From positions 310,001 through 374,000 of the forward strand of contig JANUWF010003376.1 of NCBI GenBank assembly GCA_026120185.1: a stretch of DNA of 64,000 bases, given 5' to 3'. Made by a program: the position numbers and the translations under genes. The notes beneath the pieces were generated by a model. It searched no databases. It saw only the letters and a program-made list of their open reading frames with translations, and had not been told where the DNA came from. Source of the DNA: Voacanga thouarsii (taxonomy: Eukaryota; Streptophyta; Magnoliopsida; Gentianales; Apocynaceae). Shown here piece by piece: positions 1-10,909 of this stretch (within the stretch, counting starts at the first letter, position 1; each line of letters starts with the position of its first letter).

Positions 1-1484
1 TTTCTTTTGTTTTGATTTATTTTCTTTTCTAGTTTTTATGCTTTGGTGTGCTCTTTTGTATTTTTCTTTTTTAGGTACGTTGCAATGCCTTATTCTTCAA
101 GCATTCAGATCTTGTACAACACATTGCCAAACAAATGAAAGTTTGTTTTTCTTATCTCTTCTTCTTTATATTTTTGGTCCCATCGCATGGTTTAGTCGTT
201 GTTATATTTATTTGGCCATTGAGGATGAAGTAGTTCTTGATAAAATGCTTTGCATTATTCTTAAACCTGTTTTTCTACTAAAATTCATAGAGTATTCTAG
301 AACTTACTTGAATACCTCTCGAGGTGAAATAAGAAAGACAATCATAATTTAACTTAAGGATGACGGTAATAGGCTTTCTTTGGATAGTTTGAGCTTTTCA
401 AACCTACCTATTTTCATAACATCCTTAGGGCCTATTTTGAGCCTAAATTGTTGATTTCTTTCTTTAAAACCCGTCACGGTACTTTTTCCATTGCTTGTTT
501 TGAGAGTTTGAATAATTTTTCAAAACTTTATGCTCTTGATGGATGAAAGTACATGAAGGATAATATGAGGAGGGAGTACGTGGAGAAAGATCATGACTTG
601 TTACTTTCAGTCATGGATCAATAATGAGTTAAGCTGGGAAAAGAAAAGAAGTAGTAAGAATGAAAGAAAGAAGTTGAAAAGGAGAGAAAAAGAAAAGAGA
701 GGAATTGAAAAAAAAAATAAAAAGCTGCCAGAAAGAAAGAGAAAGAGAAAGAAAACAAAAACAGCAGCAGTGAAGGAAAAGACAAGTGAAAGAAGAAGAA
801 AATAAAAGATCACAAAAGGGATGGTGATTAAACTGTAAATGTTAAGTTCATACAAAGTAATTAATACCATTGTTGGAAAATTGAGTGATCTTATGGGAAA
901 AAATAAAGAAGAGTTGAGAAAAAGAGAAAAAATGCAGGATTTGCTTGAAGTGCATAGGAATTGCTGAATAAGGTTATGGTTTGATTGATTTTTGAAATAG
1001 GAGAGTAAGAAGAGTTGGAAATTATTGATTCATTTTGTTTATCCTTTTCTTGCTAACTCTCAGTTTATTTGCTATTTGATTCTCCTATATTCTTCATTTG
1101 ATAAGTTACATTACAAGCCTTTAGCCTTACATTACAAACTTAAAAGTCCTACTTGATTTAAGTAGAATCATGATCTGTCTCGGATTAGTGGAGAGAGTGT
1201 ATAAAAAGTAAGCATATGGAATGCATATTCTTTTTAAACTAAATTCTTTCCAATGATTTGAAGATATTGTGAAGTATTGAGATGGTTCTACTAAGTGATT
1301 TATCACTAACACAAGTATTGCATTGGTTGTAAAAAATATAGTAAGCATGTGTTCTATGTTCTTGAATGAAGGAAGCGTTAAATATATTGTTTTGAAATTG
1401 AGTGAGTAAGTTAAACTTTGTATTTTCCTACTTGTTCTTGATACTTTGCTTGAGGACAAGCAAAGAGCTAAGTGTGGGGGAATA
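1..1484 (+). mobile_element. 3' internal region of a Tat/Ogre/Athila-type Ty3/gypsy element (5' part outside window)
   Basis: This stretch has no convincing domain-bearing gene. Short frames at 38-352 and 593-805 have no recognisable motif, and the second is a lysine/arginine-rich frame in a purine-rich tract. It is assigned by its end: just before 1485 lies a purine tract (AAGTGTGGGGGAATA), preceded by a CTTGAGGACAAGCAAAG stretch. That combination is typical of the polypurine tract region before the 3' LTR in plant Tat/Athila-lineage gypsy elements. The LTR then opens with TG at 1485. Non-coding sequence 3' of pol is common in this lineage. The rest of the element lies left of the window. 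Confidence 0.6.
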
Positions 1485-3022
1485 TGATAGGGGCTAAATT
1501 AGTCATACTTTTCCTAGTTATTTGAAGTTCTTTTGTGATACATTTTGTTCAATAACTAGTTATATTCCTTCATATTTGAGATTTTACCCTTGAAAGGTAT
1601 TTTGTTTATTATTTCAGATTTTTAGGATAAAACAAAAAAAAATGTCGTAAAATAGAGGAGGGGCGGCGCTAGCTAGGGCCCTAGAACTGGCACCGACCAT
1701 GCACTGTTGATGCGAACTTCAAAGCGATGAAAAAATTGATAAAACAGAGCAAAACAGAGTCAAACCGGCGCCGGCTCCAAGAGTCAAGGCAGCGCCGGCT
1801 GCATTCTGGTCTTCATCATGTGAAATGCGGAGAAAAATCAGCGAACAAGTAAAGAAGTAGAACACAACCAGCGCCGGCTCCGAGAGTCAAGGCAGCGCCG
1901 GCTGTGCCTTGAAGCTAAGGTGGTGCTTGATTTTTTCTACGCGATTTTTGATAATATGTGGAATTTTAGCATCTTCCAACTTCTACTCGGCCAAGAACAC
2001 TGTACCTACGAATTTAGGCACTTCCTAAGCCTATAAATAGATGAAAAACACAAAAGAAAATGAGAGAATTCATTGATCATCATAGAAAATCATTCAATCA
2101 ATGGAGAAATTCTTCAAGTCAAGGAGGATTGTATAAGAAGGTCTTCAAATGAAGAAGAATGAGGCTTATCTATAAGTACTTTCTTTTACTTTATTTTCTT
2201 TTTCTTGAACAATGATGTGTTAATTGTTTTATTGTAATTTGACATTGTTTTAGATATTCATGATTTTTAGAGGTATTTGATCTTTTGATTAATTGATTGT
2301 TTCTCTTGGTATTTAATTACTTAGGTTGATTGCGAGATTAATTGATTGTTTTCTATTAACTTGCTTGAGAATAGGGTTGATGGTGTCAATTATTGATTTC
2401 ATATTTATTGTCTTTTAACTGGCCTAAGAATGGGGTTAATTGCTAAGGACAGAGTAATTAAACGTTAATTGATGTCTGCCAGAGTATGGATTCATTGGTT
2501 AACTTCATGTTTTAAGTTTGCCTGAGAATGGAACTTGAATTAAAGATTGTGATTAATACATCTTTTGGGTAAGACTGGTTGAGACAGAGTATGTGATGCC
2601 AAGTTACCTAGAAGATAGGGGTTCATGGATTGGGAAAGAAGTGAGTCTACTTTAATCCTTCATGATGCCAAAAGAATTATTAGTTATGATAAGAGTTGGG
2701 TTCTTTAACATCATGGTTGTCTAAACAATGGTTTGAATTGCATAATTCTACATCCTTGACATGTATATATTTTTATTTTTTTATTTTTTTATTTTTTTAT
2801 TTTTATTTATTTTTTCACTTTATCGAGTCGGTTAAACAATGAAAGAAATGTGATTAATGTCTACTTGTTCCTTGACGATCGACACTCGTTTAAACCCTAT
2901 GCTCGGTTAATGATGAGTATACTTGCTCATATGTGTGATTTAAGTTGAACGTTTTAATATAAACTTGATTGGGAATGTACTTAATTTTTGTATGATTTTT
3001 ACACCCAAGTCCAGACACATCA
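1485..3022 (+). repeat. 3' LTR of the Tat/Athila-type gypsy element
   Basis: The LTR starts TGATAGGGGCTAAATTAG and ends CACATCA. It is 1538 bp, and the minus-strand solo LTR at 12330-13755 is a second copy of the same family, homologous from end to end. Inside are two GC-rich direct repeats (about 1767-1801 and 1870-1904), each with two GCGCCGGC cores in otherwise AT-rich DNA. A TATA-like CTATAAATAG lies near 2030-2040, and a T-rich (ATTTTTTT)n tract lies near 2766-2812. The expected 5-bp target duplication would be TTACC at 3023-3027, but its partner is outside the window. Confidence 0.75.
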
Positions 3023-3252
3023 TTACCATATATTTCAAGGATTCATTTTGATTATATTTATTTCTCGAGAGATTTAAACTGTCTTTCATTTGTTTTGAGA
3101 CTTGTACAAGTATTGTTTTAGATTGTAATAAATTTTTATATTAGATTATTTCCTTTTATTTTTCTATTATCTAGTTATAAAGACCTTTTTTTCTTAAGGG
3201 AGATGACATTTCTGCCCCTTTTGGGGTACGTAGATAGTGGGATGTTACAGAG

Positions 3253-3720
3253 TTGAATACTACTTCGATACATTTAGCATCTTGGATAGTGATATCAAGT
3301 TACGCACTGCTCCATTCTACTTGAAAGACACCTCACTTGTATAGTAAAAACAAAAGTATGATGCCATCATTACGTAGGAGGAATTTAAGGTTGAGGTTAA
3401 GATGCAATTCTAACTCATAGATGCAAAGGGCGAAGCTCGGGCCCAACTTTGTTGTCTACAACATAAAGACAGCTATATTCGTGAGTACATGCGGATGTTT
3501 TCGGAGCTCATATTGGAGATCTCGGATACAGCCCCGGAGGAAGCTTTGTTTACATTTATGGAGGGTTTGCATCGTTAAACTAAACTTAAGCTATAAAGGT
3601 GAGGCATGCAAGGTATTAACCAAGTTATAGCCGTAGCCGAGTCCTTGTTCAAGCTTTAATGGAAGGAAATTGGCAAGGACAAGGGTACGAAGCCAAGTCA
3701 TGATAAAGATAGGGAGATAA
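3253..3720 (+). pseudogene. gag remnant of the decayed chromovirus
   Basis: In broken frames the translation resembles the retrotransposon gag capsid domain. Around 3421-3580 a frame offset from the ATG at 3421 reads like IREYMRMFSELILEIS followed by EALFTFMEGL, typical of Ty3/gypsy gag. Several stops, including one near 3341 and one near 3418, interrupt it. It would have formed the virus-like particle shell. No intact zinc knuckle is visible downstream; 4000-4060 has only a weak cysteine-containing match. Confidence 0.55.
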
Positions 3721-4381
3721 AGCTACTGATAGAATCTAATGGGGACAAGATAGACCAACTTAAGAGTGTCAAGTATGACCAACTGAATCGGACAATCGAA
3801 TGTTTCACTAAGGAACATATTTCTTGCAAGGGACTGCCTAAACTGAGACAAGATAGTGGCCTTAGCCAAAGTTCTATGCCAAGTCAAGGAGCAATAGAGG
3901 ATAGATGCATACGGTGCCTCGATGTGGTTCAAGCCAAAATGCAAAACCATTGAAGGGGCCAGATGTACGTGGACATTTCCATAATAAGACATAACATGTT
4001 GGCTTTGTAAATACAAGAGCCAATGTCAACTACATAAGTTTGGATACAATAAGAACGATAGTTCTAGCATGGATGTAGCTAAGGGCCAATTTAAAATTGC
4101 GAATGGCACATGAATGCACCTAAATAGACAAGACAAGAACGTGCCTATTCGAATCGGCCAACAACAAAATAAGGCCACTTTCTCTATAGCTCCATTAGAA
4201 GACTATAATGTTGTTCTTGGCATGGATTTTTGAACTGCTAAGAGTCCATTATGGTGTCAAGCATGGACATCGTACTTATAATGCAAGGGTAAAAGCCTTA
4301 TGTTGTGAATATTTATAGAGAAAACGAGTTGAACCCAAAGTAACTTAAATAAAGGGATTTAAAGGGGCAAGCCAACATTAG

Positions 4382-7375
4382 TTGCTATTTATTCTAGAGG
4401 AGGATTTCCTGACATTTAAGGAAACTATGAAAGTACTCATTCTACCTAAAATTGCTAAGATCCTATACGAGTTTAAAGATATTATGCCTAAGGACCTACC
4501 AAGGAGGCTTCCACCAAGACAAAAGGTAGATCATGTTATTGAACTAATAGATGCTGCAAAGCTAATTTCTTAACTGCCATACTATATGCCTCTAAAGGAG
4601 CTTGAGGAATTAAGGAGACAACTTAAGGAGGTTTTAGAAGCTAAGTTCATAAAACCATCAAAGAGCTCGTATGAAGTACCTGTTTTCTTCCAAAAGAAGA
4701 AGGACGGAACTTTGCAGATGTATAATAATTATTGGGCTCTCAACAAACAAGCGGTAAAAAATAAGTACCTAATTCTGCTTATCATCTATTTATTTGATCG
4801 TCTACAAGGGACTAAGGTGTTCTCTAAGCTAGATCTCTACAAGGGCTATTACTAAGTATGATTTGTGAAAGATGATGAACCAAAAATGGTTGTCGTGATA
4901 AGGTACAGGTTGTTTGAATTTCTTGTGATGCCGCTTGGACTAACTAATACACTAGCTACATTTTGTACTCTTATGCACAAGGCATAAGTTTATAAACAAG
5001 AAGGAAAACACAAGGCACAAGGAACACCTCCAACTTATTTTCAAGGGTAAAACAATATTATGGTGTCAACATTATTTATCTTAATGATATCGTTATCTAT
5101 AGCAACTATAAAAAGGAGTACGAGGAACGCCTCTAACTTATTTTCAAGGTACTTTAGGCAAATAGCCTGTATGTCAAGAAGGAAAAATACTCACTTAGGC
5201 TAAGAAAAGTCTCCTTTTTGGGGCATATAGTAGAAGATAGAAATATCCTTATAGTTCCCAAAAAAATTAAGGCCATAGTGGAGTGGAAGCCTCCAACTAA
5301 AACCATCGAATTTCGGTCATTTTTGGGGCCCATGAATTACTATCGATGATTTATCAAGGGGCACTCGACTATTGTAGGTCCATTGACTGACCTATTAAAG
5401 AACAGATGATCATAGAGTTAGACTCCTAAGTGTCATCTAGAGTTCATAGTATTAAAAGACGTCATTATAAAGGAACTCGCGTTGGCACTACTAGACTCCA
5501 CCAATCCATTCGAGGTGCACAAGAATGCATTCGACTTTGCCATTGGAATGACCTTATACAAGATGGCCACCCAGTAGATTACAAGAGCTACAAGCTAAAC
5601 AACATAGACTAACAATGGCCAACGTATGAGAAAGAGATGCTTGCAGTCGTTCATTGTTTGAGGGTTTGGAATACTATCTCAAGGCTACTACATAGTTCAA
5701 GATTAAAATAAACAATAGAGCAGTAAGTCGCCATCAAACTTAAAAGAAACTCTCAAACAAGCAAGCTCGTTGTCTAGGCTATTTGGTAGAATTCAAGTAC
5801 GAACTTGAATATAGCTTGGGTAAAATGAACATTGTGGCTGATGCCCTAAGCCGGAAAAGCATCAGTACCCCGATAATAAGCACTCTCAAGGGATAACTCG
5901 TTAAATAGATCAAGGAAGGTTTAAAGTAGGACCATTAAGCCCAAACGTTCAAGGAGTTGGTAGAACAACAAAAAATAATAAGTTTTGGTTGGAGGACACA
6001 TCCTCTACACTAAAGGCTAATGTAATCTATATACTGGCATGTGATAACTTGAGAAGGGACATTCTAAAGGAATGTCACCATATTTAGTACGCTGGCCACC
6101 TGGGTACGCATCACATATTGTCGATGGTGTAGGAACACTTCTATTGGCTGAAGCACTGAGATGAAGTAGATGTTTATATTCACATTTATCTTATATGCCA
6201 ACAAGACAAAGTGAGAACCAACTGCTCGTAAGACTGTAATAGTTATTACAAATATTTGGGAAATTATGAGAGTGTCTTTATGGACTTCATTGTGGGGTTA
6301 CTAAAGTCGAAAGATTATACCAACATTCTTATAGTCATGGACCGTTTGTCCAAGTTTGCTAAGTTCATTCTTGTCCCAAAGGAATATATAGTAGAGGTGA
6401 TAGCCAAGTTGTTCATGAGGTACATCATTAAGTGGGGTTTGCTAACATCGATCGTGAGTGATCAGAACTTATGTTTCACTAGTTGGTTTTGGATGAAATT
6501 CTTTCGTCTACTTGGGTCGACACTTAATATATTAACAACAATGCATCCGCAAACAAAAAGATAAATAGAACGTATGAACAACATACTTGAAGTTTATCTT
6601 CGACATTATGTAATCGTCAAGCAACGAGATTAGATAAGACTGTTAGATGTAGCCCAATTCCCATATAACTTGTAGAAAAGTAAGAGCACTAACAAGAGTC
6701 TGTTTGAGATAGTCTTAGGGTTTTAACTAACGACCCCAAAAGATATCATTGCTAGATACAAGGGATCAAGCCCTCCAGCTTTTCAATTTGTCAAAGAATG
6801 GCAGGAATGAGTGGACGTGGCCAAGCTATCTTGAAGAAGATCTCTTGGCATGGCAAGAAGTGGGCCAACCATAAGAGGATGTACTGCAAGTTTTAGGTGG
6901 GAGATCAAGTATTGGTTAAGATTTATCAATATGGAAGAGTTTGGGACATTCATAAGGGACTTATGCTAGTGTATGAGGCACCATATACTATTCTCAAGAA
7001 AGTTGGGATCGTAGCTTATAAGGTGGAGCTGTCCGAGAGCCTATCCTAACTTCATTTAGATTTTCATGCGAGTCTTCTCAAGCCGTATCACAAAGACCCT
7101 GACAATCCTTAAAAAAATGTTTCAACAAGAGCTCCAATGAGAATTAGGGATAAGAATGACAAGATTGTCGAGGAGATATTATTAGATTGTATCGTCTGAC
7201 ATAAGAACCGTGCACTATCAAAAAAGTACTTAGTGAAATGAAAAGATTGCCAATGTCCGAAACAAGTTGGGAACCAGTGGAGCAACTCTGGCTATTCATT
7301 AAGTTTTCTAAAGAGTATGAAGACGTTAAGATATCAAGGACAATGCCTAGCTCAAGTGGAGTAGAATGACACAAC
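4382..7375 (+). pseudogene. pol remnant (RT, RNase H, integrase, chromodomain) of the decayed chromovirus
   Basis: Reverse transcriptase begins near 4586: ELRRQLKE, then FQKKKDGTL, then FSKLDLYKGYY carrying the first catalytic Asp. The YxDD box near 5085 reads YLND, so a catalytic Asp has become Asn, a GAT to AAT change. RNase H pieces follow at 5430-5860. The integrase core at 6256-6590 keeps its spaced acidic residues (MDFIVGL, SDQNLCFTS, IERMN) across one stop. The C-terminus at 7135-7330 is chromodomain-like, with YLVK, then SETSWEPVEQLW. At least a dozen stops or frame changes make it non-functional. Confidence 0.8.
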
Positions 7376-7595
7376 CTGTATGGAGCCGATTGTCAAACAA
7401 GATGGATTACACAAAACGGTCAACAACTAGGAAACAAATCATCCGAGCATGCAGGTTAGCATGGGTTGAGACAAGACATGGCCGAGTCCTGCTAAGGCCA
7501 TTGGAGATTTTAACTGGTCAATATTCAAGAGGTTTGTAGAATATTCTAGAAGCTTTTAGGAGGCTTTGATACATATTAGGAGGCTTTTAGGAGGC

Positions 7596-8533
7596 TTCCA
7601 TACAACGATAAAAATAGATGGGGAAATATGAAAAGGTCAAAAAGAACTTCAATTTAACCATAAAAAACACTGTACCCAAAAATCAATTGCGTTTGTTTTT
7701 CCTCTTCTGGTGAATAGCTTGTCTTCATCATAAATGATAAATAATAAATATAAAAATAATACTATAATAAATGATATCATAAATAATTAAATTTAATATT
7801 CAAAATGAATAATTAAATTCTAAAAATTAGAATTAAATTTGAATAAATTATAAAAATATTTCTATACAAAAATGATACCTATAATTTTAATAGTTATAAT
7901 TAGATTCAAAAAATAAACAACAAAAATTTAACAAATTTTTATTTTTCAAGTAATTTAAATTTTTATTTAACCTTATTCTATTTTTAAAAAAGGATTTAAA
8001 AATAAATTTTAATTTTAATTTATAATTTTATATAATTTTAAAGCTCAATTATTTAAAATTTTAATTGTTTTATTTGACTTAAATTATTAATATTTATTAT
8101 TTTCTTATTTTTAATTAATTTAAATTTTTATTTAGCTTCAATTTTTAAATATAAATTTAAACATCATATATTTGAAACGATTTTTTCTATTTTAATATAA
8201 AATTTTTAGAATCTAATTATAACTATTAAAATTATAGATACCCTTTATTTATAAAACTTAGAAATATTTTTCTAATTTATTAAAATTTAATTCTAATTTT
8301 TAGAATTTAGTTATCCATTTTGAATATTAATATTTAATTAGTTATGATATCATTTATTATAGTATTATTTTTATATTTATTATTTATCATTAATGATGAA
8401 GATAAGCTATTCATCGGAGAAGGAAATATAAACACAATTGACATTTTGGGCACATTGTTTTTTGACTGCTAAATTGGAGTTCTTTTCTAACCTTCTCATT
8501 TTTTTCCCCATCTATTTTTATTGTTGTGTGGAA
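7596..8533. repeat. Long inverted repeat (foldback-like) with AT-rich centre
   Basis: The left arm (about 7596-7921) and right arm (about 8203-8533) are reverse complements over about 325 bp, with scattered mismatches. The spacer is about 280 bp and very AT-rich. The outer ends pair TTCCATACAACGATAAAAAT with ATTTTTATTGTTGTGTGGAA. The outer 130 bp of the left arm runs on from the decayed chromovirus and looks like LTR R/U5 sequence. The inner arm is low-complexity AT. No coding potential. It could be an inverted duplication of an LTR end or a non-autonomous foldback element. The boundary with the chromovirus is uncertain. Confidence 0.75.
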
Positions 8534-8563
8534 TCGTTGTCGTGTGTGTGAAGATGCAAAATA

Positions 8564-9008
8564 CTCCCACCGTTCCTATTTATCTATCACTTATCTTTAT
8601 TCCTTATTATCTGTCATTTTTTGATACCCATAAAATATTTATTTATTTTTCCATAATTACCCTTATTGACATTAGTATTACTTCACTTTCCAACTCTTTG
8701 TTGGAATTACGAAAAATTAAATTAGTGATTAAATGATAACCCATTATTAATTCTGAATCTATTCCCAATAAAAATACTCCATAACAATTGCACTTGTGAA
8801 AGTGTTATGCCTTTATTTTTGTCAAGAGACAAAACAGAAGAGAGAGATAGTAGTAATTACTTAACAAATTGGAGTAAATTGGAGAGATAAGCATATGAGG
8901 GTAATTTTGAGAATTCAACTAAAATATTCTTTGAAATCTGAAAACTAACTACTTTTCTTGGTATGTAAAATTTGGTTATTGGCGACAGATAAATAGGAAC
9001 GGAGGGAG
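8564..9008. mobile_element. Stowaway-type MITE (Tc1/mariner superfamily)
   Basis: Terminal inverted repeats CTCCCACCGTTCCTATTTAT and its near-complement ending GGAACGGAGGGAG are flanked by TA dinucleotides (8562-8563 and 9009-9010). The CTCCCTCCGT-like end and TA target duplication are hallmarks of Stowaway MITEs. The element is 445 bp, AT-rich and non-coding. A short frame at 8521-8736 overlaps its left end but shows no motif. Confidence 0.85.
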
Positions 9009-9010
9009 TA

Positions 9011-9486
9011 TAATCAGCTTTCGGGGTCAGAAAACCAAGACTTGAATGATAGGCCTTTTAAGGTCGCATCTGCTAGGCGTGAAGTGTAAGTACACCTCGA
9101 GTGTAGTTAATGTGAGACTCTTTTTTCACAGAAAACAAAAATCCACTGTGGAATGCTTCTCATGTTTAGCAAATGCGAAAAACCCCTTCCACGCCATGAG
9201 TTCAATTTTTGGTGGAGATTTCAAAAATTGACTCATTTTGGTCAAAATCCAGACAATTAAACAATCAATTTTGCTATTTTCTCTGTTCCCTTTACCTGTT
9301 CATTTTAACCAATTTATAAGTTTTAAAAAAATAAAAATTTTTGATTAATTAATTAATATTTCTTATTTTACCCTCAAAGAATCTCTCACTTTATTAAAGA
9401 GTAATCAAATTCCAAAATTTTATGTGTGGTAAGTATATTTAATTTACTCTCATTTCTCACTATAAGTGCACAATACTTATTGTACT
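9011..9486. other. Intergenic sequence between the MITE and the hAT element
   Basis: No gene or complete transposon is recognised. A frame at 9046-9231 has no motif. The last bases, ending TTGTACT at 9486, are the left target-site copy of the hAT insertion and once adjoined the Stowaway MITE now at 16975. Confidence 0.5.
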
Positions 9487-10909
9487 TAGGACTATTCAAA
9501 TGGTTAACAATTCGATTTTCGGTTATTTAATTTGGTTTTTTTTTTCTGTTTTAACTTTTTTCCCATCACAACCGAACCGAACTGAATATTTGTCAAAACC
9601 GAAACAACCGAACCAAAATTCTTTCGATTTGGTTCAGTTCAATTCGGGCTAAAATTGATATCCAAAAAATGCTGGCCCACTAAACAAAAGTCCAACAGAC
9701 ATCTACTAAAATCCAAATCCAATATAAAGAACAAAATATTAAAATTGGCCCAGTACATATTATCTAATCCAACCATTGTAACTAATAGGTCCAATACCAT
9801 TACATTTACATTACATAGGCATAAAGAAAAATATTATATATCACAATCACAAGATTCACATGACATTAGTAGCCACTAGTCATCCAATTTTCCTTAATAG
9901 CCATCCAATAGCAGAAACAGATCTTTGTTGGGGGCTTCGCCCTCAACTTTCTCTTGCCCATGTCTACTTTCCTTTGATACTGTCAAAATGACACAAGACT
10001 ACAAGTTTATGAAATGATGCCAAAGGAGATTCAGGAAGCTGAAACATATTTAGACTTGAGCTATAAGTAAAAGCTAGATTGTAAAAAGATCAAAGAAAGA
10101 AAAAGAACAAGAAACAGGAGAACTCTGGCAGTTGCACATAAGAAATATCAGGTCGCATAACACTTGAGCAAAGCAAATATAATGAGTCAACAATCAACTT
10201 ATCCAACCAAGGCTAAATGAATAATAAGAGATCAAATTATTCATAGAAGATTCCAGCTACCTCTTCAATCAACCAAAAGAAGAAACTCCAAACACATGAA
10301 AAGCAGAAACAAATCTGAATAAAATATACTAAAAGAAGACCAAACAATAAACATCCAAACATCCACATATTTCTCAATGTCTTCATCCAAACATCATCCA
10401 ATATCTTCATCCAAACATCTAGCAATGAGACCATTCAAATTGCATCATATAAGTGTCAAAGAAAAAATAAATCATTGAGAAAATAGAGATATGTATGTAA
10501 TATAGTTAAACTCCAACAACATATATAGCATTTCACTTTCCACCTTAAAGTAAGACAAAGAATTGTGCTACCCATTTCTGCCTTGGACAGTGGACATCAA
10601 TCCATTTTCTTTTCTTGGTTCCTCCCATTCAAAGCCAAGTCCCTCTGAAACATACTCAAGTGTGAATTGAAGTTTCTAAGAGACAAATTTAACTAAAAAT
10701 CTTATACTTGGGCATGAATTTAAAGAAAAATAGCTTACTTGAATTCTCAATCGCTTCTTCTCTTCAAAGATCAAGAGTGGTTGATTCATGACCACATTTT
10801 ACAAATTTGACAAAAGGAAATTAAATGAAAAGTTAGAAAACAAATTAAGACATAAATAAATAAATATTTACAAGTATTAAAAAGCTAAAATAAAACATGA
10901 AATAGATTA

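Larger units (their letters stand above)
3225..7595 (+). mobile_element. Decayed chromovirus (Ty3/gypsy, Reina/Galadriel-like)
   Basis: Translated pieces in shifting frames follow the order gag, reverse transcriptase, RNase H, integrase, chromodomain, which identifies a Ty3/gypsy chromovirus. The 5' LTR is not recognisable. The 3' side after 7375 probably includes LTR sequence: repeated AGGAGGCTTT motifs lie at 7550-7600 and a TATA-like stretch near 7608-7616. Stops and frameshifts are scattered throughout and no domain is intact. A short internal duplication (AACTTATTTTCAAGG near 5030 and 5135) lies inside the reverse transcriptase region. Confidence 0.8.

Noticed and set aside
593..805. Lysine/arginine-rich open frame
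   Set aside because: It comes from a purine-rich low-complexity tract in the 3' internal part of a gypsy element, with no domain and an equally open reverse frame.
9046..9231. 61-codon plus-strand frame between MITE and hAT
   Set aside because: No motif, no homologous pattern, and flanked by transposon edges.
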